Shown here in pieces: positions 1-7,111 of a DNA stretch of 46,922 nucleotides. Both the position numbers and the translations under genes were made by a program. Each line of letters begins with the position of its first letter. Position 1 is the stretch's first letter. The notes under the pieces are model-generated. The model did no database searches. It was not told where the DNA came from and saw only the letters and a program-made list of their open reading frames with translations. This DNA is from JAMDCX01 sp049977145 (lineage in GTDB: Bacteria; Planctomycetota; Phycisphaerae; WQYP01): the NCBI GenBank assembly GCA_049977145.1, contig JBMFGW010000016.1, positions 1 through 46,922 of the forward strand, read 5' to 3'.

Positions 1-222
1 ATGTCCTGCCGCCGCCGAGATGGTTCTCTATCTTATTACGAACGCGTTACACTTGCGATTCACCTGCTGATGTGCGCCGGCTGCCGGTTTATGGACAAGC
101 AATTTGCGCTGTTGGATACAGCCGCGAAATCAATGGCCTCCCGGAGTCCTTCCTACAAATTATCGGATGACGACAGGCTCTCGCCGGAGGCGCGGGAGCA
201 ACTTCATCGACTGATTCGATAA
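1..222 (+). CDS. Zinc-finger (zf-HC2-like) small protein, 5' end cut by the window
   Basis: This is the C-terminal part of a small protein. It contains the pattern HLLMCAGC, the H-x3-C-x2-C signature of anti-sigma zinc-finger proteins of the zf-HC2 type, followed by a basic, helical tail. In relatives known to me a stretch beginning with another Cys precedes this point, so the ATG at base 1 is probably internal and the true start lies outside the window. Such proteins usually sit beside an ECF sigma factor and often near the arsenosugar genes that follow here. The role as a sigma-factor antagonist is inferred. Confidence 0.55.
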   Translation: MSCRRRDGSLSYYERVTLAIHLLMCAGCRFMDKQFALLDTAAKSMASRSPSYKLSDDDRLSPEAREQLHRLIR

Positions 223-281
223 CCTCCGGAAGCTCTGCCGGATGCATACGCGCCGGTATATGGTTGCGCGGGGTTTGAGGC

Positions 282-1538
282 ATGGAATTAACAATGGCTT
301 GGTGGTTGTGTCTGTTTCTCATGTTCATTCTGGCTGTCTGGCTGTGGACATATTTTTCGGCCACGGCACGTTCTATGTTGGATTTTCTCTATTGCGAGGA
401 AACCCCATGTACCAAGTTCGCGCCCGCCCGCGCGCGCGGGCGGGCGCCGCTGGATGCCGACAGTGCCGGCGCTTGCCCGCAGGTCACGATCATTGTTCCC
501 GGCCGCAACGAAGGACACGTTCTGCGGCGAACCCTTGGTTCGCTGTGCAATCTTGATTACCCAAACTATCAGGTAATCTTCGTCGATGATCAATCCACCG
601 ATGATACCGCCGCCATTTGCCGGGAACTCCAAGATCGTTACACGCACCTGAGCGTGGTAAAAAATACCCGGCCTCCGCCACCCGGCTGGGGTGGAAAAGT
701 GTGGGCTATTCATCAGGCGGCGCAATATGTTGGTAATCCGGTGACACTTTTTACGGATTCCGATATTTGGCATCATCCCCAGTCATTGCGGAAAATGGTG
801 GAACTTCAACGGCATCTCGATCTGGATATGCTCAGTTTGCTTCCCAACATGGAGCGGGGAGGAGTAGTTGAGCAGTCGGTCATGCTCCTGGCACTGCATC
901 TGATTTTCACGCTGATTTCGTTGCACCGCTCGAACGACCCCCGGACAGCCACACCTTTGACCGGCGGAGCGTACATGCTGCTTCGTACCGCTGCTTATCG
1001 CCGGATCGGCGGCCATGCGGCCATCCAATCGCAGTTGGTTGAGGACCTCGCGTTGGGCGCACGCATGCGGTCATACGGATTTCGCGTATTCACGGTTTGT
1101 ACTCATGATCTTCTCGCTGGCCGCATGTATGAAGGAATTGCGGACACTTTCCGCGGACTGAAGAAGAACGCCTATTCCGGTCTGCACTGCAATCCACTTC
1201 TCGCGATTCTGGCCGCGCTGGTGATGTTTCTAACCAGCGCTTGCGTGCCATTCTAGCTGTTGTTTACCGCTGCGGCCATGGCCTTTCATCCAATGCTGCC
1301 GTGGATGTTGGCATTGTGCCTTGCCATGGCTGCGAATATTCTTTGTTTTCTTCATTTTGAGCGCCTCCGACGGATAACCTTACAAAGCGCGGCGGCACCG
1401 TGGCTCACTCCGGTGGCAGTGTTGTTCTGCCTGGCAGTATTGGCCGCCGGTATGTGGGATTACTACATCCACGGCGGCAGCGTGTGGTCGGGTCGCGTTT
1501 ATTCCTGCGATCAAGTTGACTTCGACGCCAAGGTTTAA
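282..1538 (+). pseudogene. HpnB-like family 2 glycosyltransferase interrupted by an in-frame TAG
   Basis: Codons 1-324 encode a membrane-anchored GT2: an N-terminal transmembrane helix (about residues 5-25), a GT-A core starting at VTIIVPGRNE, VDDQSTDDT, the GW-GGKVWA motif, the metal-binding region TDSDIWH and the acceptor-side VEDLALG. A TAG at 1254-1256 falls in the first C-terminal membrane helix. The same frame then continues for 93 sense codons with two more hydrophobic helices and the family's terminal W-x-GR-x-Y motif (WSGRVY). The two halves together therefore make one normal-length protein. TAG is used as an ordinary stop by mnmE, hemB and the CPBP gene here, so general readthrough is unlikely. 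A nonsense mutation or a sequence error are the main options. It probably glycosylates a lipid or small molecule in the arsenosugar cluster (inferred). Confidence 0.8.
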
Positions 1539-1606
1539 TGTTTGCGAATGTAAGATAATCGTCGTTCAAGCGACTACTCATCCGGTTGTTAAGGATATCA
1601 TCTGAT

Positions 1607-2866
1607 ATGGTAAAAAGCGTAGATGATTCGAAGTGCGCGACAGAGTCCGGCCCTGGCTGCAATCCAGGCTCTATTATGCTTATTGCATTTCTGGGGCTGT
1701 TTCTCTCCGGCTACAACAATTTTATGGTCGCCATTGCACTCATTGATCTCAAGCCGCAACTGAATCTGGGACCGGTGGCCATTGGGCTGATATTGGCGGC
1801 GACGTTTCTGGGTATGTTAATTGGAGGCTCAACTCTGGGGCGGCTGGCCGACATTATGGGGCGGCGTCCGGTGATGATTCTTAACATGTGCATGATAGCT
1901 GTTTTTGCCATTCTTTCCGGTTTTGTAGGGAATACCAGTGAGTTAATTATCATGCGATTGCTGATGGGCATTGGCATTGGTGCCGGTTATCCGATTGGTT
2001 CAACGTATGTCGCGGATGTCAGTGCAAACCGGGACCGTGGATCCAAGATGACCCTGGCTTTTTGCGGTTGGGGCTTCGGGGCGCTGGCGTGCGGCTTGGT
2101 GGGCTGGCTTTTATGGTCCATTGTCCCGGCGAATATTGGCTGGCGTTTAATGCTGGCATCTGGCGCGATTCCCGCCATCGTGGCCTTGGTGGTTATCCGT
2201 ACCCGCTGTCTGCCTGAATCGCACTGCTGGAAAAGTTCTCAAGCCTTGGAACCGTTGTCCTTCCGTACATTATTCAGTCGCGGTTACCGGCGCACGACCG
2301 TGGCAGCGCTGTTACCATGGTTTCTTATGGATTTGCCTGTTTATGGCATCGGGCTGCTGATACCAGCGGTGCTCTTGCAATTGCACATTGGTGGTTCCAA
2401 CACGGTGGTTATCAGCACCTGTGCTTTGTCCATTTTTACCTTGCTGGGTTTTGTTGTGGCGTACTATACCATCGACCGTATTGGCCGCAGGCAACTGCAG
2501 ATTATCGGCTTTCTGGGCATGGCTGCCTTGTTTGCTGTGTTGGCTCTGGCGGGTGCGGGAATTAATAAATTTGCACTTCTGGCGCTGTTCGCCGGGATCC
2601 AAATTTTTGTCAACGCCGGTCCGAATACCACAACGTGGATTGTTGCGGCGGAATTATTTCCCACGCGGTTGCGAGCCTCGGGTCAGGGCAGTGCCACAGC
2701 ATTTTCTCGGGTTGGGGCGGCCTCTGGGGCCTTTTTTTTACCGGTTATTGATGCCAAAGTCGGCTTGGGCGCGGCATTTACGGTAGTTGCCGTTGCCAGC
2801 ATACTGGCGGCTATAATCACAATGATCTATTTGCCGGAAACGGCGCGCTGTGCGTTAAAACATTAA
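1607..2866 (+). CDS. MFS transporter (sugar-porter-like)
   Basis: This is a 419-residue polytopic membrane protein with about 12 hydrophobic helices. The MFS signature GRLADIMGRRPVMI lies between helices 2 and 3, the related DRIGRRQLQI sits between helices 8 and 9, and the protein ends in the PETA motif typical of the sugar-porter/SV2-like branch. ATG 1607 is chosen because AAGGAT lies about 10 nt upstream; an in-frame TTG at 1586 is less likely. Lying between the glycosyltransferase and the methyltransferase/ArsS genes, it may move an arsenosugar or a precursor across the inner membrane. The substrate cannot be read from the sequence. Confidence 0.88.
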   Translation: MVKSVDDSKCATESGPGCNPGSIMLIAFLGLFLSGYNNFMVAIALIDLKPQLNLGPVAIGLILAATFLGMLIGGSTLGRLADIMGRRPVMILNMCMIAVFAILSGFVGNTSELIIMRLLMGIGIGAGYPIGSTYVADVSANRDRGSKMTLAFCGWGFGALACGLVGWLLWSIVPANIGWRLMLASGAIPAIVALVVIRTRCLPESHCWKSSQALEPLSFRTLFSRGYRRTTVAALLPWFLMDLPVYGIGLLIPAVLLQLHIGGSNTVVISTCALSIFTLLGFVVAYYTIDRIGRRQLQIIGFLGMAALFAVLALAGAGINKFALLALFAGIQIFVNAGPNTTTWIVAAELFPTRLRASGQGSATAFSRVGAASGAFFLPVIDAKVGLGAAFTVVAVASILAAIITMIYLPETARCALKH

Positions 2867-2902
2867 TCCGTTCTCGGTGTGTGCTGTAAGGAGTGTGAAT
2901 GT

Positions 2903-4084
2903 ATGACCAATACCATGACCAATACCATGACCAATGTAGAGCAGTCAGTGCGACGTACGTATTCGCTGGCGGCGCTGCAACGGCAGGAAAGCCTGTGCTG
3001 TCCGGTAACGTATGATCCGAAATATCTAAAAGTCATTCCGCAGGAAGTGCTCGATCGTGATTACGGATGCGGAGACCCGTCGCAATTTATCCGTCCGGGT
3101 GACACGGTCCTTGATTTAGGCTCCGGCGGCGGCAAGATTTGCTTTATTGCGGCACAAGTGGTGGGCCCAACCGGGCGGGTAATCGGTGTGGACATGAATG
3201 ATGACATGCTGGCACTGGCTGTTCAGAGCAAGCCTGCGGTTTCCAAGGCGCTTGGCTATGACAATATTGAATTCAGAAAGGCACTGATTCAGGATTTACA
3301 GTTGGATATGTCGGACACAGAAGCGTTCCTGCTGAACCATCCGGTAGCCAGTATTGCGGAATTTCAGAATTTGCAGGCGCATCAGGAGCAGCAACGTCGG
3401 CAACGGCCTCTGGTGGCGGACGCATCGGTGGATGTGATCGTATCCAATTGTGTGTTGAACTTGGTGCGACCGGGTGACAAGGCCCGCTTATTTGCGGAAA
3501 TGTTCAGAGTATTGCGGATGGGGGGACGTGTGGCCATCAGTGATATTGTCAGTGATGAGGATGTTCCGCAGGAATTGCAGAATGATCCGGAATTGTGGTC
3601 CGGATGTATCAGTGGCAGTTGGCGGGAAGATGCTTTTGCGGAGGCATTTGAGCGGGCGGGATTCTTTGGCATACAGTTGGCCAAGCGAGACTCTGTTCCC
3701 TGGCGAACCGTAAAGGGCATCGAATTTCGCAGCGTTACGATTGTGGCCCACAAGGGTAAGCAGGGGCCATGCCTGGAACGCAATCAGGCATTGATTTATG
3801 CCGGGCCTTGGAAACAGGTGGTGGATGATGATGGCCATGTATTTGTGCGGGGCAAGCGCATGGCGGTTTGTGACAAAACCTTCCGGATCATGACGCACAA
3901 GAATGGGCCGTATGCCAGAGACATATTCGGCATTGAGCCGCGCAAGGAAGTGCCCGTGGCTGAAGCCAAGTCTTTTAGCTGCAAAGGTATTGCGTTTCGC
4001 GATCCGCGGCAGAGCAAGGGCTTGGATTACGACGCGACCATAGACGGATCATCCTCATGCACGACGGATGGTTGCTGCTCATGA
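2903..4084 (+). CDS. arsM: Arsenosugar-cluster SAM methyltransferase (ArsM-like)
   Basis: This is a 393-residue class I methyltransferase. The SAM loop LDLGSGGG is at residues 70-77, followed by IGVDMN and the later NCVLNL motif. Conserved cysteines are seen in ESLCCPVTYD (Cys32-33) and YGCGDPS (Cys56), as in ArsM-type arsenite methyltransferases that partner ArsS. The C-terminal 120 residues form a second small domain ending in a Cys-rich tail (SSSCTTDGCCS). ATG 2903 follows TAAGGAG by 9 nt. The first eleven codons are a tandem 12-bp repeat that offers three in-frame ATGs. It probably methylates As(III) to the dimethyl form used for arsenosugar synthesis; the enzyme class is clear, the exact product is inferred. 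Confidence 0.85.
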   Translation: MTNTMTNTMTNVEQSVRRTYSLAALQRQESLCCPVTYDPKYLKVIPQEVLDRDYGCGDPSQFIRPGDTVLDLGSGGGKICFIAAQVVGPTGRVIGVDMNDDMLALAVQSKPAVSKALGYDNIEFRKALIQDLQLDMSDTEAFLLNHPVASIAEFQNLQAHQEQQRRQRPLVADASVDVIVSNCVLNLVRPGDKARLFAEMFRVLRMGGRVAISDIVSDEDVPQELQNDPELWSGCISGSWREDAFAEAFERAGFFGIQLAKRDSVPWRTVKGIEFRSVTIVAHKGKQGPCLERNQALIYAGPWKQVVDDDGHVFVRGKRMAVCDKTFRIMTHKNGPYARDIFGIEPRKEVPVAEAKSFSCKGIAFRDPRQSKGLDYDATIDGSSSCTTDGCCS

Positions 4085-4143
4085 AAATGACTGTTAATTG
4101 TTCGCCAAACGCTCGTCGTTGGCAGGTAAGAAAGGACCCTTAA

Positions 4144-5157
4144 ATGAAATTATCAATTATCAATTCGCCAACGGCAAATCGTTTTGACATGCGCCTGCGC
4201 GATGTTGGTGCTCCGGATTTTAATGCCATAACCATCCGTACAGTGCAGGTGAATGTGGGGTTAAAGTGCAATTTAGCCTGTCATCATTGCCATGTTGAAT
4301 CCTCGCCCAAACGTACCGAGGAAATGACCTGGGAAACCATGGAACTGGTGTTGCAGGCTGCGAAAAAAGCCCGCGCCCAAACCATTGACATCACCGGCGG
4401 CGCGCCGGAAATGAATCCGAACTTCCGACGTTTTGTCGATGCGGCTCGGGATCAGGGCCAGGAGGTCATGGTTCGCACCAATCTTACCATTATGCTGGAG
4501 GATGGTTATACCGGCTTGCCGGAGTTTTATGCCAGCCGGCATGTGCATCTGGTTGCGTCCCTGCCCTGTTATCTGGAAACCAACGTGGATCGGCAACGAG
4601 GCAAGCATGTTTATCAGGAAAGTGTTGACGTTATTCAACGTCTCAATGCCTTGGGTTATGGTACCCGCGAAGAACTCCCGCTGGATTTGGTGTATAACCC
4701 GGGCGGCCCGTCGCTGCCCCCGGAGCAATCCGCCTTGGAAGCCGCGTACCGTAAGGAGTTGGGGACGCATTTCGGCATATGCTTCACCCGGCTTTACACC
4801 ATTACCAATCTACCCATTGGCCGCTTCCAGCATGATTTGCAGCGCCAGCGTTACGCGGAAAAATATCAGGATTTGCTGGAGCGGACATTTAATGAATCCA
4901 CGCTCGATGAACTCATGTGCCGGCATCAGCTGCATGTCGGATGGGACGGCACGATTTACGACTGCGATTTTAACTATGCACTGAAACTGCCCGCGAAGGC
5001 CGGACACATCCTGGACTTTAATCCCGCTGCTTTTCTGGCCCGCCGCATTGTCACCGGTACACACTGCTTTGGATGCACTGCGGGTGCAGGATCATCCTGC
5101 GGCGGCAGCCTGGTGACTGACGACCGAATGATACGCAAACAGATTGATGCCTCGTGA
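4144..5157 (+). CDS. arsS: Arsenosugar biosynthesis radical SAM protein ArsS
   Basis: This is a 337-residue radical SAM enzyme. The [4Fe-4S] motif C-x3-C-x2-C is Cys42, Cys46, Cys49 (CNLACHHC), followed by the glycine-rich SAM segment DITGGAPEMNP. The C-terminal half carries the Cys-rich ArsS hallmark: CDFNYALKLP, then HCFGCTAGAGSSCGGS close to the end. ArsS transfers a 5'-deoxyadenosyl group to dimethylarsenite, the first committed arsenosugar step. RBS-like GAAAGGA lies upstream of ATG 4144. The gene starts 59 bp after the methyltransferase stop and is followed by the AhpD-like gene, the usual arrangement for this cluster. All positions carry Cys codons and no in-frame TGA is present, so it is not a selenoprotein form. 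Confidence 0.93.
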   Translation: MKLSIINSPTANRFDMRLRDVGAPDFNAITIRTVQVNVGLKCNLACHHCHVESSPKRTEEMTWETMELVLQAAKKARAQTIDITGGAPEMNPNFRRFVDAARDQGQEVMVRTNLTIMLEDGYTGLPEFYASRHVHLVASLPCYLETNVDRQRGKHVYQESVDVIQRLNALGYGTREELPLDLVYNPGGPSLPPEQSALEAAYRKELGTHFGICFTRLYTITNLPIGRFQHDLQRQRYAEKYQDLLERTFNESTLDELMCRHQLHVGWDGTIYDCDFNYALKLPAKAGHILDFNPAAFLARRIVTGTHCFGCTAGAGSSCGGSLVTDDRMIRKQIDAS

Positions 5158-5201
5158 TTAATGTGCCGCGTGATTGGTAACCAAGCCCCCTGGAGAACTA
5201 C

Positions 5202-5768
5202 ATGCAGACTGTTCAAGCAAAACCACCTAACAATTATCCCTGGTTCATCCGTCTGTTCTTCTGGAAACAAAAACGGAAGTATGGTCGCGTTCTGGAGCCG
5301 GGATTGCTATGGGGACGGTCTCCGACGGTATTTGCGACACTGGCTCTGTTGTATGGTGCCATGGATCGGCGTTCCTCACCGATATCGCCGGCGCTCCGGT
5401 CGCTGGTAACGGTGCGCGTTTCTCAGATCAACCATTGCGCTTTTTGTGTCGATATTAATTCCGCCACGCTCATGAAACGCGGTGTCTCCATGGAAAAGGC
5501 GGCGGCTATCGCGGAATGGCGCTCTGCCACGGCCCCGGATTTTTTTTCTCAAGAGGAACGCCTTGCGCTGGCCTACGCCGAAGCCATGACGTTAAACACA
5601 GTGGATGATGATCTGCGCGGACAACTCAAAAAGCAATGGAAGGATGATGCCATCGTCGAACTCACCGGGCTGATCGCATTTCAAAATATGTCCGCTAAAT
5701 TTAATGCCGCGCTGGATCTGCCGGCCCAGGGTTTCTGCCAGATGCCGACCGGGAATCACCCGCGGTAA
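5202..5768 (+). CDS. AhpD/carboxymuconolactone-decarboxylase-like protein of the arsenosugar cluster
   Basis: This is a 188-residue, mostly helical protein of the AhpD-like fold. The redox motif C-x2-C (NHCAFCVDIN, about residue 82) is followed by a run of hydrophobic helices, as in alkylhydroperoxidase D relatives. Proteins of this type are recurrent neighbours of ArsS and are annotated as peroxidase-like arsenosugar-associated proteins. The role, perhaps thiol redox handling of an arsenical intermediate, is inferred. TGGAGA upstream supports ATG 5202. It is the last gene of the plus-strand cluster and is followed by a long hairpin and the convergent toxin-antitoxin pair. Confidence 0.85.
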   Translation: MQTVQAKPPNNYPWFIRLFFWKQKRKYGRVLEPGLLWGRSPTVFATLALLYGAMDRRSSPISPALRSLVTVRVSQINHCAFCVDINSATLMKRGVSMEKAAAIAEWRSATAPDFFSQEERLALAYAEAMTLNTVDDDLRGQLKKQWKDDAIVELTGLIAFQNMSAKFNAALDLPAQGFCQMPTGNHPR

Positions 5769-5786
5769 TTCGACACTGTTGGGGCC

Positions 5787-5811
5787 TTGGTGGTGTTCTA
5801 AACGTCACCAA
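5787..5811. terminator. 11-bp hairpin between convergent genes
   Basis: TTGGTGGTGTT (5787-5797) pairs with the following AACGTCACCAA (5801-5811), including two G-T wobbles, around a 3-nt loop. It sits 18 bp after the AhpD-like stop and 40 bp before the brnA stop on the other strand, so it may end transcripts from both sides. There is no T-run, so intrinsic termination is uncertain. Confidence 0.45.
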
Positions 5812-5850
5812 CGGCACCGCATGATCATGACGGGCGAACGCCAAGGAAAG

Positions 5851-6114
5851 TTACGCGTCTGGTTTTCCACGCCTGGCCATCGCCGTCTCCAAAACGTCCC
5901 GGATAAAACGCGTATAGGGAATGCCGCGCGCCGCGGACCGCCGCTTTACGGCATCCAACAGCGCTTTGGGTACACGCATATTAATCTGTGAATTTTTCCT
6001 CTGGATTTCAAACCGCACCGGCTTGAATTGTGTGAAATCCAAATCCGAGAGATCCTCGGCAAGAAACGCGCCGGCCGCCGCATCCGTCTTTAATCGTGGA
6101 ACTTTACGCTTCAT
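5851..6114 (-). CDS. brnA: BrnA-type antitoxin
   Basis: This is an 87-residue antitoxin. The N-terminal part shows the BrnA/CopG-associated segment DLSDLDFTQFKPVRFE. The C-terminal half is a ribbon-helix-helix DNA-binding domain (INMRVPKALLDAVKRRSAARG, then IPYTRFIRDVLE). It would neutralise BrnT and repress the operon by binding DNA upstream of brnT. It follows brnT and overlaps it by 11 bp, which is the usual toxin-first order of this family. Confidence 0.93.
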   Translation of the reverse strand: MKRKVPRLKTDAAAGAFLAEDLSDLDFTQFKPVRFEIQRKNSQINMRVPKALLDAVKRRSAARGIPYTRFIRDVLETAMARRGKPDA

Positions 6115-6394
6115 AATGCTTTATCTCCTTTTGGTGCATGTACCGGGCACTCACCGGGCGGATCAGCCGCAGCGTACCACGCTGCCGGATGGTAAAGGCC
6201 ACAAACATTGGCCGCCCCCTTGAATTCCTGCCAATCGCAATCAATCGGTCCTCCACATCCGAATGATCGGGATCCGGCGCAACGTGAGGCTCGTGGTCAA
6301 ATATCGCCTCGATCTCGGTGATCGAAACCCCGTGCTTCTGACACTTGGCCCGGTTCCCCGCATCCCAGTCGAATCCCGCGACCGTGTTGTCCAT
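6104..6394 (-). CDS. brnT: BrnT-type ribonuclease toxin
   Basis: This is a 96-residue toxin of the BrnT family with a RelE-like ribonuclease fold. It shows the family's FDWD-x6-CQKHGVSITEIEAIFD start, then DRLIAIGRNSRGRPMFVAFTIR and a C-terminal RLIRPVSARYMHQKE. BrnT toxins inhibit translation by cutting RNA and are held by BrnA. ATG 6394 is preferred over the GTG at 6397. A 12-bp palindrome lies 18 bp upstream and is a candidate site for autorepression. The pair is isolated between unrelated regions, consistent with horizontal gain. Confidence 0.92.
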   Translation of the reverse strand: MDNTVAGFDWDAGNRAKCQKHGVSITEIEAIFDHEPHVAPDPDHSDVEDRLIAIGRNSRGRPMFVAFTIRQRGTLRLIRPVSARYMHQKEIKHYEA

Positions 6395-6411
6395 CACAGT
6401 ATGCTACACAT

Positions 6412-6423
6412 TTGTATATACAA
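6412..6423. promoter_or_regulatory. Palindromic operator candidate of brnTA
   Basis: TTGTATATACAA is a perfect 12-bp palindrome 18 bp upstream of the brnT ATG. It contains TATA-like -10 sequence. Ribbon-helix-helix antitoxins such as BrnA repress by binding palindromes that overlap the promoter, so this is the likely operator. No binding data can be seen here. Confidence 0.5.
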
Positions 6424-6424
6424 C

Positions 6425-7099
6425 ATCAAGTGGTATTCGGACTCGCCACTCCAGCTTTTAAGTGGTGCCCAGCACCGCGCCTCATTAAGGGCGACGCAGG
6501 CGGCCGTCTCATTACTCATTGTTCATTGAGCGCGGCGCCAGCGCCGGGATGGCTCATCCGCCATTCTAACTAACTTCTCATCAATTTTTTTCATTTATCG
6601 CCAGCCCCGCCCCCTATAGCATTCCACGACATCAGAACCTCTAATGTTTGTTCCGCTGCCGCATCCCGGTTCGCCGGGATTTGAAAAGTTAATAATATGC
6701 CTGCATCAATGGTTCCGCCTCAGCCATGAGGATCGCTATGCACCCGGAAGAACTTCGACGCCCGCGCCCATTCCGCGCCCAAAAAGTCTTCTAACTCCTA
6801 ACTCCTCAATGCTAAATGCTGGCCCCCCTGGGGGGGGCCACAAACATCTTGAGCATCTTGAGCACCTTGAACCAAACCCGCTAAAATCAACGCTCCCATC
6901 AACTTGCTCAACTTGAGCACCTTGCCCCCCGAACTTGAGCATCTTGGGCAAGTTGCCCCGCTGAACACAAAAAGCAGGCCAAACGCTGAATGCCAAATAC
7001 TAAACGCCAAACGCCTTCTCCCGCCCTTTGTGCCTTCGTCCCGTTGTAGTAAAAAAATCGTCGTTGACTGTTGTTCGTTGCCCGTTGTATTATGAAAAA
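6425..7099. repeat. Non-coding stretch with short-unit degenerate tandem repeats
   Basis: No believable gene lies between brnT and the GH92 gene. The stretch holds several arrays of 7-9 bp units that differ from site to site: TCATT units (6507-6529), CTAACTC units (6791-6806), ATGCTAA units (6808-6820), CATCTTGAG units (6845-6872, with variants to about 6955), AACGCC/AATGCC units (6980-7014) and CGTTG units (7059-7088). GC-rich hairpins lie beside them at 6533-6546 and 6820-6840. Open frames here are made of the repeats themselves. Confidence 0.75.
6820..6840. other. Very GC-rich perfect hairpin
   Basis: TGGCCCCCC (6820-6828) pairs with GGGGGGCCA (6832-6840) around a 3-nt loop. It separates two different short-unit repeat arrays. 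No T-run follows, so it is not a clear terminator. Confidence 0.5.
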
Positions 7100-7111
7100 T
7101 AGGAGTGTTGT

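Noticed and set aside
1254..1256. TAG as pyrrolysine or reassigned codon
   Set aside because: TAG ends mnmE, hemB and the CPBP gene in this window, so it is a normal stop here.
4078..4090. TGA after the Cys-rich end of the methyltransferase as a possible selenocysteine
   Set aside because: A second in-frame TGA follows after one codon and no conserved extension exists, so it is an ordinary stop.
6644..6916. 90-codon frame between brnT and GH92
   Set aside because: It is built from repeat units, has no RBS and no recognisable domain.
6845..6960. CATCTTGAG repeats as a CRISPR array
   Set aside because: Units are 9 bp, contiguous and variable, with no spacers and no cas genes.
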